This document shows positions 1 to 9,507 of a stretch of DNA of 50,444 bases, piece by piece. Below the pieces are notes generated by a model. The model searched no databases and was not told the origin of the DNA. It was given only the letters and a program-made list of their open reading frames with translations. The stretch's first letter is position 1; every line of letters begins with the position of its first letter. A program made the position numbers and the translations under genes. Origin of the DNA: Armatimonadota bacterium (GTDB lineage Bacteria > Armatimonadota > Fimbriimonadia > Fimbriimonadales > Fimbriimonadaceae). Location: the NCBI GenBank assembly GCA_021413725.1, contig JAIOPU010000094.1, positions 1 to 50,444 of the forward strand, in the 5' to 3' direction.

Positions 1-876
1 GTAGAAATTGAACGAAACATTGTGGCTTAGGTACCAATTCAAGTCCCGGACCACGCTCTCGGTGGAGACCTTGGAATGCGCCTCGCCCCAGTGGTCGAGC
101 CAACCCGGATAGGCCTCGGGCACGATGTACGGGCCGCCGCCGAAGTGCTTGTTGGAGACCGCAAATAGGTCATCGCCTGCCGAGCCGTTCGCCCCGGCGA
201 GAACACCTGGAATGGTGCCGCGCTCGAAGAGCGAACCGCCGTCGCAGGTGAAAAATGGTCCGGCGAAACCGGCATTTTCGAGCGTCTTTTTGACATTGGC
301 CATGTACTCGTGATCGTTGCCATAGGAGCCGTACTCATTCTCGACCTGGGTCATCAGTATGTTGCCGCCATTTTGGATTTCGTGGGGCAAAAGTTGCTTC
401 GCAAGCTGCTTGAAATAGATGCCGACGCGGTCGAGGAAGGGTTTATTATTAGCGCGAATGGTCATCCCCGGCTCGGTAAGAAGCCAATAAGGGAATCCGC
501 CAAAATCCCACTCGGCGCAAACATAAGGTCCGGGCCGCAGGATCACGTAGAGGCCTTCTTCCTGCGCGATTTTGCAGAATTTAGCGATGTCATTTTGCCC
601 AGAAAAGGAGAATTTCCCTTTCTCGGGCTCGTGCATATTCCACATGATGTAGACGCCGAGCGAGTTCAGCCCGCAGGCCTTGGCCATCTGGATGCGCTGC
701 CGCCAGTACTGGTAGGGAATCCGTGAAGGGTGCATCTCGCCGGAGCGGAAAGTGAACGGCTTGCCGTTCAGCAAGAACTGCCCGTCGGCGATTTTGAAGG
801 AGTTTTGGGTTTCTGCGGACATGGCGGCGGTGCCCGTGAGAAGGGCCAGGGCGACAAGAATCGCGGTTTTAATCAT
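1..876 (-). CDS. GH35 beta-galactosidase, secreted (3' end beyond window)
   Basis: The gene starts at ATG 876 and runs off the left edge with 292 codons visible. The first ~20 residues form a signal peptide, so it acts outside the cytoplasm. The GH35 TIM barrel is clear: FRSGEMHPSRIP near residue 43, YIMWNMHEPEKG near 76, and LRPGPYVCAEWDFGG near 113. The motif QVENEYGSYG places the acid/base Glu at 181, and EAYPGWLDHWGE places the nucleophile Glu at 254. In this family these residues cleave terminal beta-galactosides from polysaccharides or glycans. The C-terminal beta-sandwich domains lie outside the window. No partner gene is visible upstream; the next gene diverges from it. Confidence 0.93.
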   Translation of the reverse strand, partial: MIKTAILVALALLTGTAAMSAETQNSFKIADGQFLLNGKPFTFRSGEMHPSRIPYQYWRQRIQMAKACGLNSLGVYIMWNMHEPEKGKFSFSGQNDIAKFCKIAQEEGLYVILRPGPYVCAEWDFGGFPYWLLTEPGMTIRANNKPFLDRVGIYFKQLAKQLLPHEIQNGGNILMTQVENEYGSYGNDHEYMANVKKTLENAGFAGPFFTCDGGSLFERGTIPGVLAGANGSAGDDLFAVSNKHFGGGPYIVPEAYPGWLDHWGEAHSKVSTESVVRDLNWYLSHNVSFNFY

Positions 877-939
877 GCTCTTGGGTAGATTACTTGAAAG
901 CGGGGTTTGGGGGCTGGGGATGTTGGTAAGCTGGAGAAC

Positions 940-1956
940 ATGCTCGCCCTCGCTGCACTCGCCCTAACGCAAGTCGCTCTCCCTGAGATGGCGAAGTGGC
1001 CCGTTGCGGTTCCGGCGAAAATCGGTGCGCCGATTTCTTACAGTATTCGGCGACTCAGCCGCAAACCCCTTACTGGGGTTGAAAAGCTTCCGGTTGTTTA
1101 CAATCCTGACTATTCGGTGGACGTCACCGTGAAAGGGAAGAGGGTGCATCTCACGAGGCCGATTAAGGGCTATGGCCTCATTCGGGTCGAGGCGATAGGG
1201 ACAGATGGGTCGTTTCAGTACGTTTATCGCGGTTACCGGGAACTGGACAAGAAAACAAACATTTGGTTTCGGGGTGAAACCACTTCGTTTGCTATTTCTG
1301 GCCATGACGATATCTATATCACGCACTATACAGACCGCAATAATTTCTTGGGCTACACGATCAAATCTCTCGGGGCAAAAGACTATCCGCTGTCCCCTGA
1401 GCAGCTATTTCAAGTTAAGAATGGTCGCTTTGAATTCGTCGGCTGGGGTGAGCCCAAAGGGGTTTTGGACCACAATACCATCGTTTCCGCGGTCGGGCTG
1501 AACGAACATTGGCAACCAGGCGGCTTGGGGTTTCAGGACACCTCGGTTGTTTGGGTTTATTCTGCAGGACAGGTGCTCTCTTTGGGGCCTTCTGCGTTCT
1601 TGGGCGTGATCGGTAAGAGCGGGTTCACGTTCTCTCACTCGGACAAAGTAGGGACTCGGGTTGGGCGCTGGATGAATGGGCGCATCGCTCAAGTAATTAT
1701 GTTGCCTAATGGGCTTGAACCGGTTGGAGCAAATAGCGCGGGTGATGTCTTGCTCCGTCGAGGTAGGGAAGCAGTGGACAGTAGTTTATTTCTGCTGCGC
1801 GGCAAGATTCTGAGCAAAATTGTCTATAAGCTGCTGAGTGCCAAGGCGTACTCGACTTGGAGATGGGCTGATGTTTTTGACAGGCAGGGGCAGATCGTCT
1901 TCAATGGCTTCGGAGAGAAGACGGATTCCTTCTTTGAACTCAGGCCCAAGCACTAA
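940..1956 (+). CDS. secreted protein of unknown function, possibly HAF-repeat-like
   Basis: About 338 residues from ATG 940. A longer TTG start at 907 is possible, but 940 gives a clean signal peptide (MLALAALALTQ) with GGAG three bases upstream, slightly close. The body alternates short beta-type segments with Gly-Asn turns and contains repeated phrases such as GVIGKSG and GANSAGDV. These recall extracellular repeat (HAF-type) propeller proteins seen elsewhere in the window. No catalytic motif is recognisable. It diverges from the GH35 gene and precedes an acyltransferase by ~50 bp. Function unknown. Confidence 0.7.
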   Translation: MLALAALALTQVALPEMAKWPVAVPAKIGAPISYSIRRLSRKPLTGVEKLPVVYNPDYSVDVTVKGKRVHLTRPIKGYGLIRVEAIGTDGSFQYVYRGYRELDKKTNIWFRGETTSFAISGHDDIYITHYTDRNNFLGYTIKSLGAKDYPLSPEQLFQVKNGRFEFVGWGEPKGVLDHNTIVSAVGLNEHWQPGGLGFQDTSVVWVYSAGQVLSLGPSAFLGVIGKSGFTFSHSDKVGTRVGRWMNGRIAQVIMLPNGLEPVGANSAGDVLLRRGREAVDSSLFLLRGKILSKIVYKLLSAKAYSTWRWADVFDRQGQIVFNGFGEKTDSFFELRPKH

Positions 1957-2007
1957 GCCGCACCCGCCGAATTGTGATAGCATCTTCGGAGGGATGGGGT
2001 TGGTGAA

Positions 2008-3168
2008 TTGGATTTAGGGACAGTCGCGGGGCACTGGGGTTATTGGGTTTTGCTTATGGGCGTCTGCGTTGCGACCTCGTGGGTTTTGATCCGGTTTGTG
2101 CCGAAATGCCGTGAGGAAGTCGCGATTACCGAGGGGCGGAATGTGGTTTTGGACGGGTTTCGAGGGTTGCTCGCGCCCTCGGTGATGTTCCACCACATGT
2201 TTGTGCGGCGCGACATGCAACTTCCAAGCGCTGAGCGCGGCCCTTCGACGACCGTGTTTTGGCTCTTGGGGCCGATGGCGGTCACGATGTTCTTCTTTCT
2301 CACCTGCGCCCTCTTTTGGCCCCGCGCCGGGGTGATCGATCCGTATCGGTTTTACGTTCGGCGCATCCTTCGGCTTGCGCCCATGATCCTTGTGATGGCG
2401 TATGTCCTTGCCATAATCGTGGGCGTTTTCGGTGCGAACCATAACGTTTCTTCCGCCCATTTGTTGCGGGAGCTTTCGGCATTTCTGACTCTTGGGCTGG
2501 TGATTCCGAAGAGTTTGAACGGGATTCGGATTGAGAAAATCTACGCCGAGGTGCTCTGGACATTGCAGATCGAGACACTTTTCTACATCATTTACCCGCT
2601 CCTCGCGACGGTCAAGAAGGTCCCGAAAGTCTTCTGGACTGGGGTGGCACTTTTCCCTCTCTACATCCTCATTCTCAAGCTCGACGGCGTGCCGCATGTC
2701 GATGAGCGGTCGCCGGTGCCCTTCGTCGCGATCTTCAGCTTCTGGATTGGCCTCGCGGTGGTCACGCTTGTGGAGAAATATAAGTTTGAGTGGTTCAAGG
2801 GGCGAGCTTGGGGGTTGGTGACACCGGTTGCGATTTTTGCCTCTTCGGCCCTTCATTTGGTGGGCTTTACGGCTTGTCTTTTGATGATGGTCGCCTTTCT
2901 GCCCGTTCTCGCGGGGAACGACTTATTCGGTCTTCTGCGCTGGGCTCCGCTCCGTTGGCTCGGCGCGATCAGCTACGGCATGTATCTCATGCACGGGATT
3001 TTGATCTATCTGGTGAACGGTTGGGTTGGCGGGTTTGAGCAGTTCTCCGATCCGCAACTCGTTGGGGTGGGGGCCGTGATTTCGGTTGTGGCGACTCTGC
3101 TGTTTTCGCTGACCTACCTGGTGATCGAGGCTCCGGCGATTCGCTTTGCGCACCGGGTGACAAAGTAA
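2008..3168 (+). CDS. acyltransferase family 3 (OafA/NodX-like) membrane protein
   Basis: Polytopic protein of 386 residues with about ten hydrophobic segments. The diagnostic acyltransferase-3 start, LDGFRGLLAPSVMFHHM, sits near residues 48-64, and FYVRRILRLAPM near 116-127 matches the conserved R-R motif. Family members O-acylate cell-surface polysaccharides or glycolipids at the inner membrane. The start is uncertain. TTG 2008 keeps the first membrane helix whole but its GGAGGG lies 14 bases away. ATG 2056 would cut that helix. A GC-rich hairpin follows the stop codon. Confidence 0.88.
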   Translation: MDLGTVAGHWGYWVLLMGVCVATSWVLIRFVPKCREEVAITEGRNVVLDGFRGLLAPSVMFHHMFVRRDMQLPSAERGPSTTVFWLLGPMAVTMFFFLTCALFWPRAGVIDPYRFYVRRILRLAPMILVMAYVLAIIVGVFGANHNVSSAHLLRELSAFLTLGLVIPKSLNGIRIEKIYAEVLWTLQIETLFYIIYPLLATVKKVPKVFWTGVALFPLYILILKLDGVPHVDERSPVPFVAIFSFWIGLAVVTLVEKYKFEWFKGRAWGLVTPVAIFASSALHLVGFTACLLMMVAFLPVLAGNDLFGLLRWAPLRWLGAISYGMYLMHGILIYLVNGWVGGFEQFSDPQLVGVGAVISVVATLLFSLTYLVIEAPAIRFAHRVTK

Positions 3169-3173
3169 AGAGA

Positions 3174-3199
3174 CCCTGCGACGATGCCGCAGGGCCCTT
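3174..3199. terminator. hairpin between convergent genes
   Basis: CCCTGCG (3174-3180) pairs with CGCAGGG (3188-3194) across a 7-nt loop, followed by CCTTTT. It lies between the acyltransferase stop and the stop of the convergent PEP-CTERM gene, so it could serve both. The T-tract is weak. Confidence 0.55.
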
Positions 3200-3213
3200 T
3201 TGGTTGCTGTGGA

Positions 3214-3918
3214 TTAGCGTTTGCGCCTGAGAATCGCAGCGGCACCCAATCCGAGCACAAGCAAGCTGCCGGGCTCAGGAACGGGAGCCGTTTCTACTCC
3301 AATGGTCAAGAAATCTACTGCCCAGCCGTCACCACCATCGCCGAGTTGGTCGATGGAAATGCTTAGGTGATGGGTCGCTGATAGGCCGAGCGGATCCACG
3401 CCAATGGTGAAGAACTGCGTGACCGGACCGGTCTGGTTAAACGCGTTCAGCGTATTGGTGAGCGTTGGAGCATTCGCGCTATTGATCTTAGCCAGATAGG
3501 GCTGTTGGAAAACAGCGTTCTGAAAGTCATCGGCGGCGATGCCCAGCGTCAAACTGGTAACCATGTGCCCGGCGGGGACGAGGCTACTGTAATCCAGATC
3601 GAACATCTGCGGACCGTTGAGCCTTCCGCCGTGGCCGGAATAGCCGTCGTGGTTCGAGGTTTGCACGGAGCCAACATAGATTTGGTCAGTCCCCGCGAAA
3701 TCACCCGAAGATGGGTCGAAGGGGAAGCCGTGGCCGGTGATGAGGGTGCCGTAGGTGACGGCATTAGGAGCAAGGCCATTCAAAGTTGCGCCAGCTTTTG
3801 GATCAGAGCCGTAAGTCCCGGTCCCGAGAACATCCTCGTCTCCGTATTCGATGAACGCGGCTTGGGCGGAATTGAACGCTACCATGCCAAGGGCAATAGC
3901 AATTAATTTAGTTTTCAT
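3214..3918 (-). CDS. PEP-CTERM sorting domain protein
   Basis: Secreted protein of 234 residues. The start at 3918 is chosen because AGGAG lies four bases upstream and a signal peptide (MKTKLIAIALGMVAFNSAQA) follows at once. A longer in-frame start at 3957 would bury the signal. The C-terminus carries the PEP-CTERM tripartite signal: VPEPGS, a hydrophobic stretch, then RRKR. Such proteins are processed and anchored by an exosortase; none is in the window. The middle contains FDLDYSSLV and VDFLTIGVE segments typical of beta-sandwich ectodomains. Ligand unknown. Confidence 0.9.
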   Translation of the reverse strand: MKTKLIAIALGMVAFNSAQAAFIEYGDEDVLGTGTYGSDPKAGATLNGLAPNAVTYGTLITGHGFPFDPSSGDFAGTDQIYVGSVQTSNHDGYSGHGGRLNGPQMFDLDYSSLVPAGHMVTSLTLGIAADDFQNAVFQQPYLAKINSANAPTLTNTLNAFNQTGPVTQFFTIGVDPLGLSATHHLSISIDQLGDGGDGWAVDFLTIGVETAPVPEPGSLLVLGLGAAAILRRKR

Positions 3919-3993
3919 AACTCTCCTGTAATGCGATCTCATCAGCATGGGATACACACTTATATAGTATCACAGGGGAGCAAAAATTGACAA

Positions 3994-4022
3994 CAAAAAA
4001 GTCGCCCGCTTGCGCGGGCGAC
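3994..4022 (-). terminator. intrinsic terminator of rpsB
   Basis: Read on the minus strand, GTCGCCCGC and GCGGGCGAC form a 9-bp perfect stem with a 4-nt loop (4001-4022), followed by a run of six T (3995-4000). It starts 17 bp past the rpsB stop, so rpsB transcription most likely ends here. Confidence 0.9.
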
Positions 4023-4038
4023 TTTAATTTTGTTCTTC

Positions 4039-4875
4039 TTAGACCGTTTCTTTCTCGGCCATGAACTCTTCTTCGAGACCGCCGCCGAAAGCGCGGAGAA
4101 GTTCTTCTTCCACGGCTCCGAACTGCACGGCTTCGCCGTCGTCGATGACTTCGCCATCTTCGCCGAGTTCACCTTCGCTGAGCGCGGTGCTGAGCGGGCG
4201 GGCTTCGAGGATGACTTCGCTGAACTTTTGCATCACAAGGCGGATGGCGCGGATCGCGTCGTCGTTGCCGGGGATGATGATGTCGGCCATGTCGGGGTCG
4301 CAGTTGGTGTCAACCACGGCAACGATGGGGATTCCGAGGTTGCGCGCTTCGGCGACAGCGATGCTCTCCTTGTTAAGGTCGATGATGAACATGCACTTGG
4401 GCATGCCCGGCATGTGGCGAATTCCTTCGAGGTAGCGGGTGAGCTGGTCTCGCTCTTCGTTTCGCTTGAGCTGCTCCTTCTTCGGAAGGCGGGTCATGTA
4501 GCCGTCCTCGACCATTCGATCGAGTTCCTTTAGGCGTGCAATTCTTTGTTGCATCGTCTTCCAGTTGGTGAGCATTCCACCGAGCCATCGCTCGCTGACA
4601 AAGAACATGCCGCACTTGTTGGCGCCTTCTTTGATCGCGGCTTGAGCCTGCTTCTTGGTCCCGACAAAGAGGACGTTTCCGCCGTCTTCGACGATCTTGC
4701 GGACGTATTCGAGGGCTTCCTCGAACATCTTGATCGTTTGGTGAAGATCAACGATGTAAATTCCGTTTCGGGCGCCGTAGATGTATCGCTTCATCTTCGG
4801 GTTCCAGCGTCGAGTCTGGTGACCGAAGTGAACTCCGGCTTCCAGCATCTGACGCATGCTGACGCCTGCAGCCAT
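4039..4875 (-). CDS. rpsB: 30S ribosomal protein S2
   Basis: 278 residues with the classic S2 start ([20 protein letters not shown]) and [35 protein letters not shown] and [17 protein letters not shown] blocks. S2 binds the 30S subunit late in assembly near the neck and contacts S1. ATG 4875 has a purine-rich AGAGAGG seven bases upstream. The last ~40 residues are an acidic tail ([17 protein letters not shown]). The usual partner tsf (EF-Ts) is not downstream. A strong terminator follows directly and the next gene is an unrelated PEP-CTERM protein. Confidence 0.98.
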   Translation of the reverse strand: MAAGVSMRQMLEAGVHFGHQTRRWNPKMKRYIYGARNGIYIVDLHQTIKMFEEALEYVRKIVEDGGNVLFVGTKKQAQAAIKEGANKCGMFFVSERWLGGMLTNWKTMQQRIARLKELDRMVEDGYMTRLPKKEQLKRNEERDQLTRYLEGIRHMPGMPKCMFIIDLNKESIAVAEARNLGIPIVAVVDTNCDPDMADIIIPGNDDAIRAIRLVMQKFSEVILEARPLSTALSEGELGEDGEVIDDGEAVQFGAVEEELLRAFGGGLEEEFMAEKETV

Positions 4876-4914
4876 CGCTGCCTCTCTTTCTCGCGCGGCC
4901 TCCGTATAGATTTA

Positions 4915-6155
4915 CCCGTGCTGGACGCGCAGGGCAGGACGGCGGCTCACCTGTTCTCGTATCGACCTCCGAGTATGGCGCAGCGCTCGCTGAGACGCCA
5001 TCCGAGGGTTCCGATGCTGCTCGGACGGTCAGGGCAGAACAAACGTTTCGCGTGAAACATTGCCGCGCGCGTCGGGGCGTGCCTAGACTCTTTCAGGTTC
5101 ATTTCACGGCGTATCCTCACGCGCAGGCGCACTTGGATTACGACGCTTTGACCTTCAGAGCGTTTCTTCCGGGCGCGATGATCTGGGATGGTTCGGAGTT
5201 TCACCGCGTTGCCGATCCGAGCAACTTTCAGGAGTTGATGGAGCAGGGCTTTTCGAGATATTTGTCGCTCAAGGACAAGCTTTTGATTTGGAAGTGGACC
5301 GACGAGGTGCAGAACATGACCGTGGATGAGATTGACGCGATGACGGACGAACCGACCGTGAATCACTTGGTCCGCTATGGGTTTTCAGACGGGTTTCTGG
5401 CGAAGTTCGCCCGGCCATTCTTTGGCGGAATCTTCCTTGATCGCTCGCTGAGCGTGAGTCGCAAGCAGTTTGCGTTCGTCTGGAAAATGCTCAGCTCCGG
5501 GCAGACCGTGATTCCTGCGCGGGGGATCGCTGAGATTCCTCTGCAACTTGCGGCGGGCCTGAATTTACGAACTGGAGCAAAGGTCATGAAGGTCGACGGA
5601 GGGGTCGTTACTTTGGCGGGTGGCGAGACTTTGCAAGCCGAGAAGGTAATCGTCGCCACTGAGGGCTCGGTCGCGGCTTCGCTCGGTGGAGTTTCTGCGC
5701 CGAGCGAGTTTTTGAGTTCGACCTGCGTGTATTTTCAGGTCCCAGAGGCGCCAGTTGCCGATCCGATCTTGGTTCTGCGCGGGGATACGCCGGGGATCGT
5801 GAACCATCTTGTGCCCTGCTCTTTGGTTTCTCCCGAGCTTGCGCCGGATGGGAAGCATTTGGTGAGCGTGACGGTCCTCGGGCTTCCTGATCTTAGCGAC
5901 GAAGTACTTTCCACTGAGATTCGTGAGGAACTGAGCGCATGGTTCCCGAAGGCTGGTGTGAACAAGTGGCAACACTTGCGCACATATCGAATCCCACAGG
6001 CGCAGTTACGACAGCCGAGTGGATTCAAACACCACGTCGCCCCTCTGCGTTCCGCCGGGGGCCAGGTTTTTTTCGCCGGCGAATACACCACCAACAGCTC
6101 GATTGACGGGGCGATAGAGTCGGGCGAGGTTGCTGCAACCTGTGCGGCCAGTTAG
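4915..6155 (+). pseudogene. FAD-dependent amine oxidase-like protein with decayed 5' end
   Basis: The open part (GTG 5052 to 6155, 367 codons) encodes the middle and C-terminal parts of an amine-oxidase/phytoene-desaturase-type flavoprotein: FQVHFTAYPHAQAHLDYDAL at the start, PARGIAEIPLQLA near 170, and GGQVFFAGEYTTNSSIDGAI at the end, which normally contacts FAD. The N-terminal GxGxxG dinucleotide-binding motif (~50 residues) is absent. Scraps of it can be read in different frames upstream: GRTAAHLFS at 4936-4962, LLGR then VRAEQT around 5013-5045. This suggests several small indels. It is either a pseudogene or an assembly problem; a working enzyme from GTG 5052 seems unlikely. The gene diverges from rpsB, so the rpsB promoter must lie in the decayed stretch. 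Confidence 0.7.
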
Positions 6156-6185
6156 TTCAGGGCCACGCGACTAAGCAAAACAAAG

Positions 6186-6214
6186 AAATGGCGGCCTCAT
6201 CGAGGCCGCCATTT
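6186..6214. terminator. bidirectional terminator
   Basis: A 13-bp perfect stem (AAATGGCGGCCTC with its complement, 3-nt loop) lies between two convergent stop codons. It has A/T-rich flanks on both sides, so it can end transcription from either direction. Confidence 0.8.
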
Positions 6215-6238
6215 CCACCTAGTCTTGTCAGGAGTTGC

Positions 6239-6481
6239 CTAGCGAGTCGGAACTCCTCCGGGGGCTGCCTCTTGAGCCGCGCCTTCGCCGCCGCCGCCGG
6301 TTGATGACTGGTAGCCCTTATACTGCTGGGCTGCCGCTGCGGCTTGCTGATCTTCCAGACTCTGCTCGGCCTTCGATGGGCCCGATGAGCGGCCCGCCAT
6401 CATAAATGCGCCACCCAGGACGACAATCGCCACGAGAGCGATGATCCCGATGACTGCTGCCTTTGGAAGTTCGTTCTTCAT
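6239..6481 (-). CDS. small single-pass membrane protein, last gene of lacI-amylase-prepilin operon
   Basis: 80 residues: a short basic N-terminus, one membrane helix (AAVIGIIALVAIVVLGGAFMMA, about residues 8-29), then a Gln/Ala-rich segment and a Gly/Pro-rich low-complexity tail. The start codon sits 4 bp after the stop of the prepilin-like gene, implying co-translation. No family is recognised. Similar tail-rich small membrane proteins often follow DUF1559 genes, so a role with the pseudopilin at the envelope is a guess. Confidence 0.72.
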   Translation of the reverse strand: MKNELPKAAVIGIIALVAIVVLGGAFMMAGRSSGPSKAEQSLEDQQAAAAAQQYKGYQSSTGGGGEGAAQEAAPGGVPTR

Positions 6482-6485
6482 TGGA

Positions 6486-7367
6486 TCACTCTCCCGGAAT
6501 TGGGCAATCGCCCTCGGTTGATCCCCAACCGGAGTCGAGGCAACTCAAACCTGCGTGCCAGTATGCATCAGGGTTGTTGTTGCTCGGGTTATCCTGCCAA
6601 CGAGGTGATTGTCGATAGCCCGGGAATCTGAATCCCCAAAGCCTACCGGAACCATTCACGGTGTGCGAGCCGTTCATCTTCGCAAACTTGGCATGGCCGT
6701 CGGCGTAAGCCCAGTTGGCTCCTCCGCTATAGACCTTCGTCATGACTTCGCCGTAAGGGGCGGCGGCTTCGGTTGGCAAAAGTTCGTCTGCGGTTCGAGT
6801 GTTATTCAGTTGAATGCAGTAGTACCAGTCTTCCCGATTCCAAGGGTCCGTAGTGTTGGTAGGGCACATCTTTCGCTCGCCAAAGGCGATGGTGTCGGAT
6901 GGTTGCGGAACGGTGCTGTCAGCTCGTGGCTCCTTGCCGACGAATGTGCCGAAGAGCGGTGGGCGGATTTGCGTTGACTTAAAGAGGTTGCTGGCAACGG
7001 CAATGGTTCTGCGCAGTGGGCCGTAAGGTGTGGGATAAGTTCGGCCGCTGTCTGCAGGCGAAGAGAAGACTTGGTAAGTCTTCATGTACGGCTGAAGAAT
7101 TCGATCCGTCGACATCGCGAGATATGGATCCGGGCCGTTGGGCGAGTTGTATCCAAGTCTCAACTTTGGCGCGTACGAGTCGTCGTTATCATTGAGGTAC
7201 AACACGGAACCGAGACCAATCTGCTTGATGTTACTGGTGGCTGTAATCTTCTTAGCGGCTAGCTTGGCCTGGGTAAAGACAGGGAAGAGGATCGCGGCCA
7301 AGATGGCGATGATCGCAATGACGACGAGAAGTTCGATGAGCGTAAAGCCTAGTCTTCGTTGACGCAT
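6486..7367 (-). CDS. prepilin-type DUF1559-like protein
   Basis: 293 residues from ATG 7367. The N-terminus [18 protein letters not shown] is a type IV prepilin signal cut between Gly and Phe by a PilD-type peptidase. [13 protein letters not shown] and [19 protein letters not shown] follow, the pattern of the large DUF1559/H-X9-DG pseudopilin family of Planctomycetota and Armatimonadota; [10 protein letters not shown] near the C-terminus is the H-X9-DG-like box. It begins 4 bp after the amylase stop, so the two are probably translationally coupled. A longer start at 7424 would overlap the amylase and bury the signal. The role of these proteins is unsettled. Confidence 0.9.
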   Translation of the reverse strand: MRQRRLGFTLIELLVVIAIIAILAAILFPVFTQAKLAAKKITATSNIKQIGLGSVLYLNDNDDSYAPKLRLGYNSPNGPDPYLAMSTDRILQPYMKTYQVFSSPADSGRTYPTPYGPLRRTIAVASNLFKSTQIRPPLFGTFVGKEPRADSTVPQPSDTIAFGERKMCPTNTTDPWNREDWYYCIQLNNTRTADELLPTEAAAPYGEVMTKVYSGGANWAYADGHAKFAKMNGSHTVNGSGRLWGFRFPGYRQSPRWQDNPSNNNPDAYWHAGLSCLDSGWGSTEGDCPIPGE

Positions 7368-7371
7368 GATA

Positions 7372-9507
7372 TTATTGTTTCTCCAAGAGATTTTGAGATA
7401 ATTTCGCCGGTTTGGATATCCCACCGGTGGGATTCACGGCGATAATCGCCGAAAGCGCAGGGACTTCAACGGTCAAACCATTGGAAGCGTTGAGCTTCAT
7501 CCGAGTTCCCGTCAGGGCGTCCAAATACCCATTTGTCTTTGCTTGAATCAGGGCAGGTTTGTTGAGCCTAGCGAGAGGCACGGTGACCTTTTGCGGCTGT
7601 TCGCTGCGATTCATGATAGTAATTACGGAAGAATTGCCGTAAACTCTCGCGTAAGCGACCGTTCGTTGCGAATCGTTGGCGGAAAGTACGACCGGAGACC
7701 CGCTTTGAAGCGTTTGGTTTGTCGTTCGGAGCTTAATGAGTTTCTTATAGAAGCTCAGCATGTCGTTCTGAGCGTTCGCTTTCGTCCAATCCATCGGGCG
7801 TCGGTTGTCGGGATCGCGGCCTCCGGGCATTCCGAGTTCTTCTCCGTAGTAAACACTCGGCGCGCCCGGCCAAGTGAACTGCAGAACCGCCCCGAGTTTG
7901 GCGAGATCGCGATTTCCACCGGCAACATGGATGAATCTTTCGGTGTCGTGGCTGCTGAGAAGGTTCAATTGGTTGCGCGAGACTTGGGGTGCGGTGAAAT
8001 TGTAGACCTGCATCAGGCCGTTTACGAACTGGTTCGCGGTGGTGGTGCCTTGCGCGATGAAGCCAAGCGCCTTATCGCGGAAGGGATAGTTCATGCTCGC
8101 ATCCCACTGGTCGCCGCTGAGCCAAGGGGCGGCGTTGTACCAGACTTCTCCGACGATCCAAGCGTTCGGGTCTTGCGCCTTGACGTGCTTTCGGAACGCT
8201 CGCCAGAAGTCGTTGGGGACTTCGTTCGCTACGTCCATCCTCCAACCCGAGAGTTTTGCGTTCTTCATCCAGTAAGTCACCGAGTCCAGCATATACTTGC
8301 GGACTTCGGGGTTCATCATGTCGACCTTCGGCATGTATTCGGTGCCAAACCAGCCTTCGTAGGGCGGATTTTGCTTTACCGAGACCGGGAAAGATTTGAT
8401 AAAGAACCACTTAAGGAACTTGGACTGTTCTTGCTTCGAGAGAACATCGAGGAAGGGGCCGAACTTGATGCCGACGTGGTCAAAAATCTGATCCAGGACA
8501 GTGCGGATGCCCGCGCTGTCGAGGGCTTTGGTGAGTTCGATGAATTCTTCGTTGGTTCCGAAGGGCGGATCGATCTTGTAGAAATCACTCGGGTCATAGC
8601 GGTGGTTGCTATTCGCCTCCATGATCGGGTTGATGTAGATTCCGTTCACGCCAAGGTCCTTGAGATAGGGAATCTTGCTCTGAATCCCAACGGCATCGCC
8701 GCCGAACCAGTTGGAGTAGGTGGGAATGCCCGTCGTCCAGTCCTCAGTCTTCTCCGGGTCGTTCGCTTTGCTACCGTTCTCGAATCGATCGGGGAAGATT
8801 TGATAGAAAACGGTCTTCTCAACCCAAGCTGGAACCTTCATCGGAGTAAATGTTTTCGGCGTGATCTTAAAGAAATCTTTGGAGTTCGCACCACTCGCAC
8901 CAAAAGTAACCCGTCTTGGTCCGTCTACGACAGTGAACCGGTACGGAAGTGGCCGAATTTGGTTCCACGAGAGCTCTGTCCGGTAAGTTGTATACAATTC
9001 GTCACCAGACTCTTTAGTCATTGTAGCCATTTCTCCGGCAGCAGTCTCAAAAATTACCTTTTGCACATCTCCCGTCCTCGCCACAAACGTCAAGGACAGT
9101 TGCCCCTGGTCAAAATTCAGCGAAGGCACTTTGGGAATGTGGCTGAGAGCCTCCAGAGTGACCTTTCCATCGCCGACTTTTGCCGCAGACTCAAAGCCTT
9201 TGGGCAAGATCACGAAAACGGAGTTCACATGCCCGCCGCCATCGTCGGCAGAGTTCTTGTTTGCCGGATCTAGGATCCAATCCGAGCCATTCAATACGAA
9301 TTTGTACTCATGTCGGCCCGGTGGAATGGGCAAAGTGACCGCCCAGGTCTTCCCGTCTGCCCGGAGTTTCAGCGCGTCCTTGTCCTTGTTCCAGCCATTA
9401 AACGACCCCGCCACGTTCACTCGCTCGAGTTTCTGAGACGCAACGTACTCAAAGGTCTTGTTGACCGGTTGCGTTTGAACCACCGCGAGCAAGGCGAGAC
9501 TTAGCAT
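7372..9507 (-). CDS. GH13 alpha-amylase / neopullulanase-like, exported
   Basis: 711 residues. A short signal peptide is followed by a CBM48/glycogen-binding-like domain (~17-100: [24 protein letters not shown]), a second N-terminal beta domain (~115-215), and the catalytic barrel from ~232 ([13 protein letters not shown]). Catalytic residues are the nucleophile Asp425 (GWRMDVANE), acid/base Glu454 (IVGEVW) and Asp521 ([10 protein letters not shown]). Region I reads DQIFDHVG, with Asp343 where Asn is usual. The family cleaves alpha-1,4/1,6 glucans or cyclodextrins. Its ATG overlaps the lacI stop by 7 nt, so the LacI-type regulator very likely controls it in response to an oligosaccharide. Confidence 0.95.
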   Translation of the reverse strand: MLSLALLAVVQTQPVNKTFEYVASQKLERVNVAGSFNGWNKDKDALKLRADGKTWAVTLPIPPGRHEYKFVLNGSDWILDPANKNSADDGGGHVNSVFVILPKGFESAAKVGDGKVTLEALSHIPKVPSLNFDQGQLSLTFVARTGDVQKVIFETAAGEMATMTKESGDELYTTYRTELSWNQIRPLPYRFTVVDGPRRVTFGASGANSKDFFKITPKTFTPMKVPAWVEKTVFYQIFPDRFENGSKANDPEKTEDWTTGIPTYSNWFGGDAVGIQSKIPYLKDLGVNGIYINPIMEANSNHRYDPSDFYKIDPPFGTNEEFIELTKALDSAGIRTVLDQIFDHVGIKFGPFLDVLSKQEQSKFLKWFFIKSFPVSVKQNPPYEGWFGTEYMPKVDMMNPEVRKYMLDSVTYWMKNAKLSGWRMDVANEVPNDFWRAFRKHVKAQDPNAWIVGEVWYNAAPWLSGDQWDASMNYPFRDKALGFIAQGTTTANQFVNGLMQVYNFTAPQVSRNQLNLLSSHDTERFIHVAGGNRDLAKLGAVLQFTWPGAPSVYYGEELGMPGGRDPDNRRPMDWTKANAQNDMLSFYKKLIKLRTTNQTLQSGSPVVLSANDSQRTVAYARVYGNSSVITIMNRSEQPQKVTVPLARLNKPALIQAKTNGYLDALTGTRMKLNASNGLTVEVPALSAIIAVNPTGGISKPAKLSQNLLEKQ

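Noticed and set aside
2014-2856. A 280-codon minus-strand frame opposite the acyltransferase
   Set aside because: Composition is rich in Arg, His and Pro as expected for a shadow frame, and the plus-strand acyltransferase motifs are unambiguous.
7543-9273. A 576-codon open frame on the plus strand, opposite the amylase
   Set aside because: It is antisense to a complete GH13 gene with all catalytic motifs, has no recognisable domain and no ribosome binding site. Long antisense frames are common in GC-rich genes.
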